Counted from the stretch's first letter, positions 20,951-32,322 are shown. The stretch: 64,000 nucleotides of DNA from Zea mays (GCF_902167145.1 NC_050096.1:263150622-263214621), one strand, 5' to 3'. Notes: generated by a model not told the origin, from the letters alone. Numbers and translations: made by a program.

Positions 20951-22105
20951 TTATGGGTAGCGGATCTTGGTCTCGGACAGTACCTCACTGACGAAGTAGA
21001 CCGGCCTCTGGACGGGCAATGCATGCCCTTCTTCTCGTCTTTCGACCACGATCGCGGCGCTGACCACCTGAGTGGTAGCGGCGACATAGATCAAGAGGGC
21101 TTCTCCGGCAGCGGGAGGCACCAGGATGGGTGCGTTCGTAAGGAGCGCCTTCAGGTTCCCGAGGGCTTCCTCGGCCTCGGGGGTCCAAGTGAAGCACTCG
21201 GTCTTTATTAAGAGGCGGTACAGAGGTAGGCCTCTTTCGCCGAGGCGCGAGATGAGGCGGCTCAGAGCCGCAAGACATCCCATGACCCTCTGTATGCCTT
21301 TCAAGTCCTTGATGGGGCCCATGTTGGTGATGGCCGCGATTTTCTCCGGGTTGGCCTCGATGCCCCGCTCGGATACGATGAACCCCAAGAGCATGCCTCG
21401 GGGGACTCCGAAGACGCACTTCTCGGGATTGAGTTTTACGCCTTTCGCCTTGAGACACCGGAATGTCGTTTCAAGGTCGGAGAGGAGGTCGGAGGCTTTC
21501 CTCGTCTTGACTACGATGTCATCGACGTAAGCCTCGACCGTTCGACCAATGTGCTCTCCGAACACGTGGTTCATGCACCTTTGGTATGTCGCACCCGCAT
21601 TCCTCAAACCAAATGGCATAGTAACGTAGCGGTACATGTCAAAAGGTGTGATGAAAGAAGTCACGAGCTGGTCAGACTCTTTCATCCTGATTTGGTGATA
21701 CCCTAAGTAGGCATCGAGGAAAGACAGGGTTTCGCACCCAGCAGTGGAATCCACGATTTGATCGATGCGAGGCAGAGGGTATGGAACCTTCGGACATGCT
21801 TTGTTTAGACCAGTGTAGTCTACACACATGCGCCATTTCCCTCCTTTCTTTCTCACAAGCACAGGGTTGGCAAGCCATTCGGGATGGAATACCTCTTTGA
21901 TGAACCCTGCGGCCATCAGCTTGTGGATCTCCTTGCCTATGGCTCTGCGCTTTTCTTCGTCGAATCGGTGCAGAGGCTGCTCCACGGGTCGAGATCCAGC
22001 TCGGATATCCAGCGAGTGCTCGGCGACATCCCTCGGTATGCCAGGCATGTCCGAGGGACTCCACGCAAAGACTTCGGCGTTCGCGCGGAGAAAGTCGACG
22101 AGCAC
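20951..22105 (-). pseudogene. Tat-1 reverse transcriptase and Gypsy RNase H start
   Basis: This 384-codon stretch contains the RT palm and fingers: PVLVRKKGGKWRMCVDY, LSFLDAYLGYHQIRM, FGLRNAGATYQRCMN and the catalytic box AYVDDIVV, then the connection and the first part of the ordinary Gypsy RNase H (ALLIYVAATTQVVSAAIVV). In that RNase H the catalytic Asp is not where an active enzyme would have it, as usual in Tat elements. A TAA at 20951-20953 ends this segment. Confidence 0.9.
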
Positions 22106-22111
22106 TGCTTT

Positions 22112-22900
22112 CTATTTGGGGTCGAGCTCAGAGCCGATCCGGATCTGCTTGGAGGCATTGTTGATGGGGTCGAGGGGGACGGACTTAACCGTCTCTGTTG
22201 GCTCGAAGTTGTCGGTGTGGCGCTTCACGTCTGGCGCCTCCTTGGAGAGGCTCTCCAGGTCGGCGATGAGGGCCTCGGACTCGGCGAGGGCCTCAGCGTA
22301 CTCCACGCACTCCACGTCGCATTCGTACGCGTGTCGGTACGTGGGGCCGACGGTGATGACCCCGTTGGGGCCCAACATCTTGAGCTTGAGGTAGGTGTAG
22401 TTGGGGACGACCATGAACTTGGCGTAGCATGGCCTCCCCAGTACTGCGTGGTAGGTTCCTCGGAACCCGACCACCTCGAACGTGAGGGTTTCCCTTCGGA
22501 AGTCGGAGGGAGTCCCGAAGCAGACGGGCAGATCAAGTTGTCCGATGGGTTGGACGCGTTTCCCGGGGATGATCCCGTGAAAAGGCGCCGCGCCTGTCCG
22601 GATCGAGGACAGATCGATCTGCAGGAGCCCGAGGGTCTCGGCGTAGATGATGTTGAGGTTGCTGCCTCCGTCCATGAGGACCTTGGTGAGCCTGACGTTG
22701 CCGATGACGGGGTCGACAACGAGCGGATATTTCCCCGGGCTCGGCACGCGGTCGGGGTGGTCGCCCTGGTCGAAGGTGATGGGCTTGTCGGACCAGTCTA
22801 GGTAGACTGGCGCCGCCACCTTTACCGAGCGGACCTCCCGACGCTCTTGCTTGCGGTGCTGAGCCGAGGCGTTCGCCACTTGCCCACCGTAGATCATGAA
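22112..22900 (-). pseudogene. Tat-1 aspartic protease region
   Basis: It lies in the same frame, downstream of Gag. The protease core is recognisable by VLMDGGSNLNIIY (the Tat form of the retroviral D-[ST]-G-x-[ST] active site) and by the flap/closing segment AVLGRPCYAKF. The frame then meets a TAG at 22112-22114, immediately before the RT-region segment that begins LVDFLRANAEVFAW. Confidence 0.82.
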
Positions 22901-25360
22901 GCAGTCGTGGACCTCAGGGAACTCCTCTGCCTTGTCATCCTCCTTCTTGTCGTTGTTGTGGGCCCTGCCACTCTCCGCCGGTGGCCCGGCCTTGTGAAAG
23001 TGGTGCCGAAGCATGACGCACTCCTCAAGGGTGTGCTTGACGGGCCCCTGATGATAGGGGCACGACTCCTTGAGCATCTTATCGAAGAGATTGGCACCTC
23101 CGGGAGGTTTCCGAGGGTTCTTGTACTCAGCGGCGGCGACAAGGTCCGCATCGGTGGCGTCGCGTTTCGCTTGTGACTTCTTCTTGTTCTTCTTCTTGGT
23201 GCCGTGCAGAGCGGACGCCTCAGGGACGTCTTCCGGCTGGTGGCCCTGGGGCTGCTTGTCCTTCCGGAAGATGGCCTCAACCGCCTCCTGGCCAGAGGCA
23301 AACTTGGTGGCGATGTCCATCAGCTCGCTCGCCCTGGTGGGGGTCTTGTGACCTAGCTTGCTCACCAGGTCGTGGCAGGTGGTGCCGGCGAGGAACGCGC
23401 CGATGACATCCGAGTCGGTGACGTTGGGCAGCTCGGTGCGCTGCTTTGAAAATCGTCGGATGTAGTCCCGGAGAAACTCTCCCGGCTGCTGGCGGCAGCT
23501 TCGGAGATCCCAGGAGTTCCCAGGGCGCACGTACGTGCCCTGTAAGTTGCCGACGAAGGCTTGTACCAGGTCGTCCCAGTTGGAGATCTGCCCCGGAGGC
23601 AGATGCTCCAGCCAGGCTTGAGCGATGTCGGAGAGGAACAGGGGGAGGTTGCGGATGATGAGGTTGTCATCGTCCGTTCCACCCAGCTGGCAGGCCAGTT
23701 GGTAGTCCGCGAGCCACAGTTCCGGCCTCGTCTCCCCCGAGTACTTTGTGATGGTAGTCGAGGTTCAGAACCGGGTCGGGAACGACGCCCGTCGTATGGC
23801 CCGACTGAAAGCCTGCGGACCGGGTGGTTCGGGCGAGGGGCTCCGATCCTCCCCACTGTCGTAGCGTCCCCCACGCCTGGGGTGGTAGCCTCGGCGCACC
23901 CTCTCATCGAGGCGGGCTCGACGGGTGCGGTGGTGGTGCTCGTTGCCGAGGCGACCCGGGGCCGCAGGCGCCGTGTTGCGCGTGCGCCCGGTGTGGACCG
24001 AGGCTTCCCGCACGAATCGGGAAGTCGCGGCGCGATGCTCTGAGGGGTGCCCCTGCCTTCGGGAGGCAGAGCTTTCGGCCCGTCGGACCGCGGCATCCTC
24101 CAGGAGATTCTTGAGCTCTCCCTGGATGCGCCGCCCTTCGGTGGTCGATGGTTCCGGCATCGCGCGGAGTAGTATTGCTGCTGCAGCCAGGTTCTGGCCG
24201 ACCCCACTGGAAGCCGGTGGCGGCCTTGCCCTGACGTCGTCGGCAATGCGGTGTTGGATGCCCTGGGGTAGATGACGCGCTTCTCCGGCCGGAGCTTGGT
24301 CTGCCCATTCCTGCCCGATGTTCCGTTGGAACTGCTCAAGTGTTCCTGCTCCCTCGTCGAGCCTGGCCTGCATCTCGCGGATTTGCTCGATCTGTGCGCC
24401 CTGACCCCCCGCAGGGACTGGGACCACAGCTAGCTCCCGAAGGATGTCAACGCGAGGCGCAAGCCTAGGGGGATCGCCGTTTTCCGGCATACCAAGATGG
24501 TTGCCTTCACCGGGACCCCCTAGATCGACGTGGAAACATTCACGACTTGGGCTGCAGTCCTCATCGCCGAAGCTGCGGCTACCATCGGAACAATCGGAGA
24601 GGCAGTAGTCGCATGCGGTCATGAAGTCCCGCATGGCACTGGGGTTACCGAGCCCGGAGAAATCCCAACAAAAGTCGGGCTCGTCATCTTCCTTGGAACC
24701 CGAGGGTCCGTAGGTCGAGACGGCCATCAGTCTGTCCCAGGGCGACCGAAGATGGTACCCCGGAGGGTTGGTACATGCCTCTATGAAGGCTTCCACCGAA
24801 GCAAGGTCGCTTGGTGGGTCGAAGCTGAATCCAAAAGGCACGAGATGGGAATCGGTCGGTACCTCTTGGTCGACAGGCGATGACGAAGTCGCGTCAGGGG
24901 CGGACTGCACCGTCGTCTCAGGTACAAGGGTGACGCCCAGCAAGTCCTTCGCGAGCGTGCTGGCGTCGTTCGTCTGCTTGGGGTTGGCGTGTTGCGGGGA
25001 AACGGCGCTCGTCTTCGTCTCAGACACAAGGTCGAAGCCCGACGTGTCCCCCGCTGGGGCGCCAGCGTCATCGACTTGCTCGACAGCCGACGAGGTGCCG
25101 CCTCCTGCTTGGCCACGGTTGCCCCGCCTCCTCCTCCGTCGGTGGGGGAGATGACGGGACAAACCCAGACGTTGTTCTTCCGCCACGTGGGGAAGACGTC
25201 GTTGATTCCACCACCGGCGGGCGGGCTGACGGCCGCCATTGTCGCTGTCGCGCGGCGGAGGAAGGAGTATCATGTCGTAGCTGTCGTCGAGGGACATGAA
25301 CTCAAGACTCCCGAAACGGAGCATCGTCCCGGGTTGGAAAGGTTGCTGGAGACTACCCAT
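22900..25360 (-). pseudogene. Tat-1 Gag region
   Basis: The N-terminal part (25360-23768) is a variable, Pro/Arg-rich leader of 531 codons followed by an in-frame TGA at 23765. After the stop the frame continues with the conserved retrotransposon gag core: KYSGET, LWLADYQLACQLGG, NLPLFLSD, WLEHLP, then the FLRDYIRRFSKQRTELP and FLAGT segments. Then come a Lys-rich run (KKKNKKKSQAKR) and a Cys/His segment (CPYH...TLEECVMLRHH) that takes the place of a zinc knuckle in Tat Gag. Gag would form the particle that packages element RNA. Confidence 0.82.
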
Positions 25361-25400
25361 CTGGAGCTTGACGGGAAGCTGTTCATCAACGCGCAGCAGG

Positions 25401-25418
25401 CCCCTACCTGGCGCGCCA
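25401..25418 (-). other. Primer-binding site, Tat-1
   Basis: On the minus strand TGGCGCGCCAGGTAGGGG begins two bases after the LTR end. Position and leading TGG fit a tRNA primer site. I do not assign the tRNA species. Confidence 0.7.
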
Positions 25419-25680
25419 ACTATCGGCGTTTCGACCCGGGGGGTCCCTGGACCGACGAGTAAATTGTCGCTGCGTGTCCCAGCCCAGATGGGTCGGCGCG
25501 AGACGGAGCACGAAGGGGGAAGAAACAGGCAAAGGGGAAACCCGCGGCCTTCGTGTTGCCCTGCGCCCAGGTCGGGTGCGCTTGCAGTAGGGGGTTACAA
25601 GCGTTCGCGTGGGAGAGCCTTACGCGTCGGCCCGTTCTCCCGCGCGGCCAACCTTTTCGTACGAGAGCCCTGGACCTTCC

Positions 25681-25688
25681 TTTTATAG
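25681..25688 (-). promoter_or_regulatory. TATA box of Tat-1 5' LTR
   Basis: CTATAAAA on the minus strand, in the LTR that would drive gag-pol. It is identical in position and sequence to 2026-2033 and 43574-43581. Confidence 0.65.
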
Positions 25689-26042
25689 GCGTAAGGAGAA
25701 GGTCCAGGTGTACAATGCGGGGTGTAGCAGTGTGCTAACGTGTCTAGTAGAGAGGAGCTAGAGCCCTAAGTACATGCCGTCGTGGCAGCCGAAGAGGTTT
25801 TGGCACCCTGTTCATGTGATGTCGTGGCCGTCGGAGGAGAGCTGGAGCCCTGCGGAAGGACAGCTGTCGGGGCTGTCGAATCCTTGCTGACGTCTCCTTG
25901 CTTCCGTAAGGGGCTGAGCGCCGCCGTCGTCATGGGGCACGCGGGGCGCCATCATTATTTGTTTACCGGGGCGAGCCAGATGGGACGCCGGTCTTGTTCC
26001 CTGTAGCCTGAGCTAGCTAGGGGTAGGGTAATGATGCCCCCC

Positions 26043-26390
26043 ACTGTGACGTGGTCGGTCCGAGCCCTAGGTTGGGCGAGGCGGAGGCTCCTCCGAGGTC
26101 GAGGTCGAGTCCGTCTTCCGGAGTCGAGGCTGAGTCCGACCCCTGGGGTCGGGCGAGGCGGAGTCTGTCTTCCGAGGTCGAGGTCGAGTCTGAGCCCTGG
26201 GTCGGGCGAGGCGGAGTCCGTCGTCCAGCGTCGAGGTTGAGTCTGAGCCCTGGGTCGGGCGAGGCGGAGACCGTCGTCTTCCGGAGCCGAGGCTGAGTCC
26301 GAGCCCTGGGGTCGGGCGAGGCGAAGTCCATCTTCTGAGGCCGAGACGGGGGCCGAACCCTGGGGTCGGGCGAGGCGGAGCTTCCTATGT
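26043..26390. repeat. Tandem ~50-bp units in right LTR
   Basis: Repeats of GGTCGGGCGAGGCGGAG with GTCGAGTC(C/T)GAGCCCTGG. They are the same family as the array in the left LTR but fewer. Confidence 0.75.
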
Positions 26391-26884
26391 CGCCCGAGGC
26401 TGGACTTAGCTGCTGTCAGCCTCACTCTGTCGAGTGGCACAGCAGTCGGAGCGACGCGGGCGGCGCTGTTTTCTTGTCAGGTCGGTCAGTAGAGTAGTGA
26501 AGTGACTGCGGTCACTTCGGCTCTATCGACTGAAGAGCGCGCGTCAGGATAAGGTGTCAGGCGATCCTTGCATTAAATGCTCCTGCGATATGGTCGGTTG
26601 GCGTGGCGATCTGGCCAAGGTTGCTTCTCTGCGAAGACTGGGCCTCGGGCGAGTCGAAGGTGTGTCCGTTGCTTGAGGGGGCCCTCGGGCGAGACGTGAA
26701 TCCTCCGGGGTCGGCTGCCTTTGCCCGAGGCTGGGCTCGGGCGAGGCGAGGTTGTGTCCCTTGAGTGGACTGAGCCTTGACCTTAATCGCGCCCATCAGG
26801 CCTTTGCAGCTTCGTGCTGATGGGGGTTACCAGCTGAGATTAGGAGTCTTGGGGGTACCCCTAATTATGGTCCCCGACAGAAGG

Positions 26885-29164
26885 TAAATGCTCAAATTGA
26901 CGTAAGGATTAGAAATGTTTTGATGTATTCTTGGTGTATCAAAGAGTCGACACTCTCCACAGTAGTCCTTGTTGGAGCACCCATACAAGGGTGTCGCTCC
27001 CGCTTGATCTGTGCAAGTACTCTCAATGACTGGTTCTTTGCCACCCTCGTAAAGTTACCTGCCCACAACCATGTACACCTCAAGTTGGGTCGCCCATAAG
27101 CTCTCTGAATATTCACCAAACTCCCAGTTGCTATCAAACCATCTAGGTGATGTTGATCACCAAGAGTGACAAATAAGAACACTCAATTTCCTATCTAAGG
27201 CTAATGAGAATGGTGGATTAAGACAAGCTTCTCTCAGCTCACTAATGAAGAAAATAATGACACGGTAATCAACTCTCAAGTTTCTCACTAAGAAAGGCTC
27301 TTCCTCGCACTCGAAGGGTCTCTACAGCTCTCAAAATGAACAACAAGACTTCAAATAGACAAACTATAAGAGTATAGATAGCTCCAATGCAAGAAACTAG
27401 ATGTTGTCCCTCCACTCAGCTCTCATGGGGTACCAGGCATGTCCCATGCACACCAACTCTATGCATCGGACATGTTCGTTGCAACTCCAAGAGAAACTAG
27501 ATGTTACTATACTGGTATCTAGTGCTTTGTTCAGTGCATCACTAGATATATACAATGGGTATACCACTCAAAAGTATAGTTTGTAAACCTCTATGAGTTT
27601 GTTTGTCTAGTGCCATATTTAGTACAACACTGACCATGTTCGACGCATGAGTAATGAGCCTCTTAGACATGATTTATAACATTTTCCAGGTGTCATATCT
27701 AGTGACATATCCAGTGCCACACCGGATATGTCTGGTGATTACCCATTGTCTTAGTCTCATATACGAGCTCTCTGGGTGCCCCGTCTGATATAATGTATCG
27801 AGTGCACACCAATATGTCGAAGCTAAGCCAATTCTTAACCTCCTGTTCAGTGGCCCCTATCTAATGCCCACGGTGGGTAATCACTAGACACGTTTAGTGC
27901 TACTGCAACATCGCCAAGTGCTTGTTTCAATAGGACTAAATACAAAAAAAATTGGCTACCTAATTACTGATCATCTAGATGCCATCCTATCACAAATAAA
28001 TGTCCTTTATTCCACATCATATTTATATTTCTTGCTCGTTTAGATTTGAATCATTAGCACAAAACTTGCACATGAGAATGATGTGCATATAAGTTAACAG
28101 ATTATTGTGAATTGTGGTTCCTTATGGTTGGACGCGCTCACCTGAATTGGTGTCCTCGAATCAAGATGTATGCTCATATATTTTTTTAAAAAAATTATTG
28201 TATGAATATACAACTCTATTTATGTGAATTGTGATAGAGCCTAGAGAACATGTTCATCAATATTGAGACATTGTGATAATGTCAATCTCAATATTTGTGT
28301 TCCTATGGAATGATTTGTATATGTGATTTTATAAATGTGAGTGTGCATGTGTGTACAAGTAAAATACATGTTCATAGTAAAGAGGATCAAGTATATATTT
28401 GATAGTTATATAGCATTTGCATTGTTTTTTAGGCCACCTGAACTCCTAGAGTACAACATAGTTAAGTCGTGAACATAGACTAATTATATAAAAAAAGCAT
28501 CTACTAGCAAATAAACACTAAAACACCAAAAGACCGTATATGATTTGAATAATTCTCAACTAGACACAATAAGGTCCATGATTTTAGATGAAAAAACTAG
28601 AGCTATTTTCATATTTTTCGAGGTAAAACAATTTTTCTATAAATCTATGGTACTAGGATTAAATAAAATTTGGGCTTTTTAATTGCATAACTTTTTAGAA
28701 AAAAACATTTGGATATATTTTTTGAAAAAAATTATATAACATTTTCCACAAATTATATTTCATCACTCAACTATTGAAGTACTAATATCATATTTACCTC
28801 CTTCGTGGTTGATACGGTGTCAAGTGTGCTGTCCACTAACACAGTACATTCAAAATATGTTTGGCTATTTGTTCTTCACACTCCATTTACAATGCATATC
28901 AGAACGATGGACTCTCATTAATTTTGCGCCATAAATACTTAAAGCATTCTACCTGTTCGTCCATATGCTATCTCTCTTTGGCGCTTGATACGCAAATATT
29001 TCTTGTGATCACGAAGGGTGTATCTAAGATTAAGTGGACCATCAACTTGGCCAGTAGCCAACTCATGGGCCGCTTTTGGCTCAATTCCTGTATCATCTGC
29101 TGTTTATCAATTTCAAAAGCTTGTAAATCTGATTTTTTTTTTCTTTGTGACACCATTTCTACAG
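26885..29164. other. Flank, no gene; old element-like fragment
   Basis: The first part (26885-27200) has a 96-codon minus-strand frame (26892-27182). I suspect it is a decayed transposable element fragment, but cannot name it. From about 27400 to 27900 the DNA repeats words such as CTAGTG, CCAGTGCCA, CCGGATATG, TCTGGTG and TAGTGCATCAC. These resemble the decayed GTCCGGTG-type repeats found in grass LTR elements. The rest to 29164 is AT-rich with no coding signal. Confidence 0.45.
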
Positions 29165-29341
29165 AGTGTTTGGTTTGATGAATAAACTAGTTCATTATCT
29201 TCTCACTCACTTTTTATTTGGTTTGTGGAATAGAATGAGTCGATCCATCACTACTTATTATTCGTAGTTAGTTAATACTTAGTACTAATATAAGAAATTG
29301 GATCATCTTATTTTGGATGTAGTGATTCCTCAAACCAAATC
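29165..29341. mobile_element. MITE-like foldback, GTTTGGTTTG family, copy 1
   Basis: The ends are inverted: GTTTGGTTTGATGAAT on the left, and TTCCTCAAACCAAAT on the right. The interior has CATCACTACTTATTATTCGTAGTTAGTTA and AGTACTAATATAAG in pieces also seen at 30433-30650. No clear target duplication was found, so the boundaries are approximate. Confidence 0.5.
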
Positions 29342-30250
29342 AATTTCCATTCTCTCGGTCCGTTTTCAGATTCAAGTGGACTTGGCAATCAGTTCTAGTG
29401 TCTGGCAATCGATGACCCATATTTACACGAACACAAACAAAATTTGCTTGATGTAATCTTACCGTCGAAAATGGTCTTTCACTCTTTTGTATGTACCTTT
29501 TCCCTGACATGAAAGCCTTGCTGTCCACCTGTGAACAAGCCTTTGCGGAACCGTGCGAAACCACCTGTGAACCGCACTGCTGGAAGCGACGAAGCGTGGA
29601 AATCTGAGACCCACGCAACGCAGCACAGGTTCGAACCTGTAAGGTTTGAAAAATCGCTGACGACGGGTCGATGACGAGAGCACAAGTTTATCCAGAGAAA
29701 ATGAAGACGACGAGGAGGAGGAGCGGAACTTGTTGATTTCGCAAGTGGCGTTGGCACCGTGAATAACGACGGATCATGAGAGAGAAGACTCGGTGCGCGG
29801 CTACCTAAAGTGGAGGACGAACCGCCGGTTGTCCCCGACAGCCGCGGCACCGGCACCGGCACGGCCCGGTCCCTCTCCAGCCGCGGCGCCGCCGCCGCCT
29901 TGTAGGATTCTCACCAACTCTACGTGACGCCTAGCGCTCAGCTGCGGGGCGGGGCCCAAAGTGCCCGTAATCCTGATGATTAACCGGGCCGTTTTCTTTT
30001 CTAGCGCCATTTAATAAACTGAAACCTCTGAATATTTATCTGTCGCTAGCTTACTTTTTAAACTAAAATTCAATAAATAAAAAAACTGAGTGAACAATAG
30101 AAGTTGGAAATCTTTTTTTTCTTTCTTGCCCCCCCCCCCCCCCCCCCCCCAAAAAAAAAGAGAGAGAGGCCGCCCGGAATTTTCTTTCGTTTGTTATATT
30201 GCTGATGATGCGGGGATCGGGGGACTTTTTCTATACGAGGAATCCGTTAA
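29342..30250. other. Intergenic, no gene seen
   Basis: Short minus-strand frames at 29459-30010 are Pro/Ser/Ala-rich and lack any domain. A homopolymer block of C then A lies at about 30127-30168. Nothing else stands out. Confidence 0.5.
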
Positions 30251-30376
30251 GGTCCTGTTCGATTTTTAGGGATTAGAGCCCCAGATTGATTTCTAGACGG
30301 ATTACTTCTTTAATTTATATAGATTTTGATTAGCTAGAATAAATTCTGGTTTATTCTTGTACAACCGAACGAGCTC
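30251..30376. mobile_element. Tourist-like MITE, 126 bp
   Basis: The ends are GGTCCTGTTCG and CGAACGAGCTC (imperfect inverted repeat). It is flanked by TAA at 30248-30250 and TAA at 30377-30379. The interior is AT-rich with GGATTA/TAATC symmetry. The pattern fits PIF/Harbinger-type MITEs. Confidence 0.6.
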
Positions 30377-30432
30377 TAAAGCAGCTCAATGGTCTACAAT
30401 GTATATACGGAATAACTGCTGGTAATAATAAT

Positions 30433-30655
30433 GATTGTTTGGTTGGAGCAACGAGGTAGTTCATCATCTTTTTATTGTTTTACTTTCTTGTTTGGTTTGT
30501 ATAATGAAATGAGTTGATACATCACCAACTCATTTTTTCATAATTAGTTAGTACTAATATAAGGAATGTGATTATTCTACCAAATTTGAGGAATTGGCCT
30601 ATGTTACAACTTTTATTTTGGATGGATTGATTTTTCAAATCAAGCACCCTTAATG
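30433..30655. mobile_element. MITE-like foldback, GTTTGGTTTG family, copy 2
   Basis: It shares with 29165-29341 the words GAGTTGATACATCAC, TTAGTTAGTACTAATATAAG and TTTTGGATG. The ends are decayed. Boundaries are approximate. Confidence 0.45.
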
Positions 30656-31266
30656 ACAAACTGACAAGTAGGCAAAGTATGCTTCTGTTTTTTTTAAACG
30701 ATGCTTCTGAATTTCTTATCGAAGGTAATAGAGCGAAACTGAAAACTCAAGAGCTTGTTTAGAACAGATGCACTACCGGATCTAAGATTCAATGGGAAAA
30801 AAAAAACTTTTTGGCTAATAGTCCCTTCTACCAATGAGGCAATGACTATGTTTTTTGTTTAGATCTAGTGGAGGACAATTTTGGTGCTAATAGTCTCTTC
30901 TATTCTTGACCATCTTTTTTCTTCGTACAATTTTCACCAAGTCCACTAATTTTGTGCTAGCGAAGCGCCACTTGAGAGCTTCACCTTGATTCTGACCTTA
31001 GATCCACCAATTTGTTATATCTAGATTTCTTGGAGCAATACCATTTGGCCAACTTTTGAGTAGTACTATTTTTTTTCTGAATCTAGAATTTGTGCAAGCG
31101 GTCTAAACTTTTCCGAGAAAGTTAGCAACAATATGTACAGTTCACATGAACACCCTGATGATCGATCTACCAATATCTAGCCTAGATCAACAAAACAACG
31201 AAGAGCACGTGCTTCTAAACCGAACAAAAAGTGAAACGAGCGGTCGATCGAACGCCGTCGTTGTGT
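30656..31266. other. Intergenic and presumed 3' UTR side of the GT8 gene
   Basis: AT-rich DNA with short T and A runs. The last ~200 bases before 31266 would form the 3' UTR of the minus-strand glycosyltransferase gene. I found no firm polyadenylation signal to place its end. Confidence 0.4.
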
Positions 31267-32322
31267 TCACGAGGTCTCGATGCCGGCTGCCGGCCGGAGC
31301 AGGTCGTACTTGGCCCAGACGGCGTCGAGCGGGCACGGCCTTCCGGCGTCGAGGCGGTCCCAGGGCTTCCCCTTGCCGCTCCAGTGCAGCAGGCTGACGG
31401 CGCCGGCGTGCAGGCCGCGGCAGAGGCCGCGGTAGTTGTCCCCGCCGAGGCCGTGCTGGTTCCATCTGTGGTCCACGGACGCGATCCTGCCGGCGAAGAC
31501 GAGCAGGAAGGGCGGCAGCGAGCCCAGCTCGTAGATGCGCACCCGCTTCTGCAGCTCCATCCACTCCTCGATCTGCGCCGTGTATCCCGCGCGGCGCCAG
31601 CGCGCGAGGTCGAGCACCATGACGCCCGTGTTGAAGTAGCAGGCGCGGCGGCCGGCGAAGGCGGAGGAGAGCGCGGGGGACGCCCAGAAGCCCGGCGTGA
31701 AGTAGGCGGTGAAGTTGGCGCCGCAGTACTGGGGCGCCGCCACGGCCGTGCCCTCCCCCGGGAGCGGGGTGGCGGCGAGGGCGGCGATGTCGTCGGTGAG
31801 CACGACGTCGGAGTCGAGGTACACGACGCGGCGCACGCAGGCGGGCAGCGTGGACGCGAGGTAGGAGCGCGCGTAGTTGAGCGGGCGGTCCAGCGCGCCC
31901 CGGATGGAGGTGGAGATGAGCCCCGCCACGCGGGCCTCGTCGGCGAACGGGTACACCCGGAACGCCAGCGACGGGAACGACGCGCGCACCGTGGCCCTGA
32001 GCGCCTCCGCCGTCGCACTGGACCCGGAGGAGGCGGAGGCGATGAAGTGGAAGTGGATGGACTCCGGGCACGACGCGTGGCGCAGCACGGAGAGCACGGC
32101 CGCCATGGTGCCGCGCAGGTACGACGCGTCCAGCGTCATGGCGACGTGCACCGCCGCGTGCGGCGAGCACGCCGCGTCCGCGTCCGACGGCTGCAGCAGC
32201 GGCGGGCACTGCGCCGCCGCCGAGTTGGTGAAGTGCGGCGCCTCGCGGTACCGCGGCACGGCCGCCGCGGCGCCGGCGGCGCAGAGGAGCAGTAGGGCCA
32301 GAGCCAGAGGAGAGCGCGTCAT
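31267..32322 (-). CDS. Galacturonosyltransferase-like (GATL) protein, GT8 family
   Basis: The gene encodes a complete 351-residue glycosyltransferase of family GT8, GATL subgroup. These Golgi or ER lumen enzymes are linked to pectin and xylan synthesis in plant cell walls. Residues 4-21 are a hydrophobic signal peptide. The donor-binding DxD motif is YLDSDVV (D170, D172). Further GT8 signatures are [33 protein letters not shown] (285-296) and HWSGKGKPW (313-321). The ATG at 32322 is the only one that includes the signal peptide. The gene has no intron, as is usual for GATL genes, and is very GC-rich (GC at third positions), a common trait of grass genes. The exact family member (for example the PARVUS-like branch) and the acceptor cannot be told without a tree. 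Confidence 0.95.
   Translation of the reverse strand: MTRSPLALALLLLCAAGAAAAVPRYREAPHFTNSAAAQCPPLLQPSDADAACSPHAAVHVAMTLDASYLRGTMAAVLSVLRHASCPESIHFHFIASASSGSSATAEALRATVRASFPSLAFRVYPFADEARVAGLISTSIRGALDRPLNYARSYLASTLPACVRRVVYLDSDVVLTDDIAALAATPLPGEGTAVAAPQYCGANFTAYFTPGFWASPALSSAFAGRRACYFNTGVMVLDLARWRRAGYTAQIEEWMELQKRVRIYELGSLPPFLLVFAGRIASVDHRWNQHGLGGDNYRGLCRGLHAGAVSLLHWSGKGKPWDRLDAGRPCPLDAVWAKYDLLRPAAGIETS

Larger units (their letters stand above)
18863..25360 (-). pseudogene. Tat-1 gag-pol polyprotein gene, broken by stops
   Basis: One minus-strand frame runs from the ATG at 25360 to the natural stop at 18863-18865 and contains Gag, protease, RT, a Gypsy RNase H, an archaeal-type RNase H and integrase. 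It is interrupted by five in-frame stops, at 23765-23767, 22112-22114, 20951-20953, 20495-20497 and 19850-19852. In each case the neighbouring residues keep the family pattern on both sides, so these are point changes and not frameshifts. Four or five fit CGA to TGA or CAG/CAA to TAG/TAA, that is C to T on the coding strand. A functional polyprotein cannot be made. Confidence 0.88.
1764..26879 (-). mobile_element. Tat-1: Ty3/Gypsy LTR retrotransposon, Tat lineage, with nested insertions
   Basis: The element reads on the minus strand: 5' LTR 25421-26879, primer-binding site 25401-25418, gag-pol 25360-18863, a long 3' non-pol region, and 3' LTR 1764 to about 3610. It is bounded by a perfect 5-bp duplication GAAGG (1759-1763 and 26880-26884), so both outer ends belong to one insertion. 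The Gypsy assignment rests on the order protease, RT, RNase H, integrase. The Tat lineage is supported by a protease with DGGSN, an extra archaeal-type RNase H before integrase, and no chromodomain. It was later hit by a hAT element (2661-3219) and a Copia derivative (4255-16310). It cannot encode its own proteins because of five in-frame stops. Confidence 0.93.
25421..26879 (-). repeat. Tat-1 5' LTR (right), 1,459 bp
   Basis: It pairs with 1764-3610. On the plus strand it runs from TATCGGCG to CCCCGACA. The inner terminus reads TA where the other LTR has TG, a single G-to-A change at the end that touches the primer-binding site. It contains fewer ~50-bp tandem units than the left LTR. The TATA box (minus strand CTATAAAA) is at 25681-25688. 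Confidence 0.93.

Noticed and set aside
23362..24339. Minus-strand frame of 325 codons and opposite plus-strand frames
   Set aside because: They are shadows of the Tat-1 gag frame: the conserved gag core lies in the other frame and continues across the TGA at 23765.
31187..32295. Long frames on both strands overlapping the GT8 gene
   Set aside because: Shadows caused by high GC at third codon positions; only the 351-residue frame has a signal peptide and GT8 motifs.
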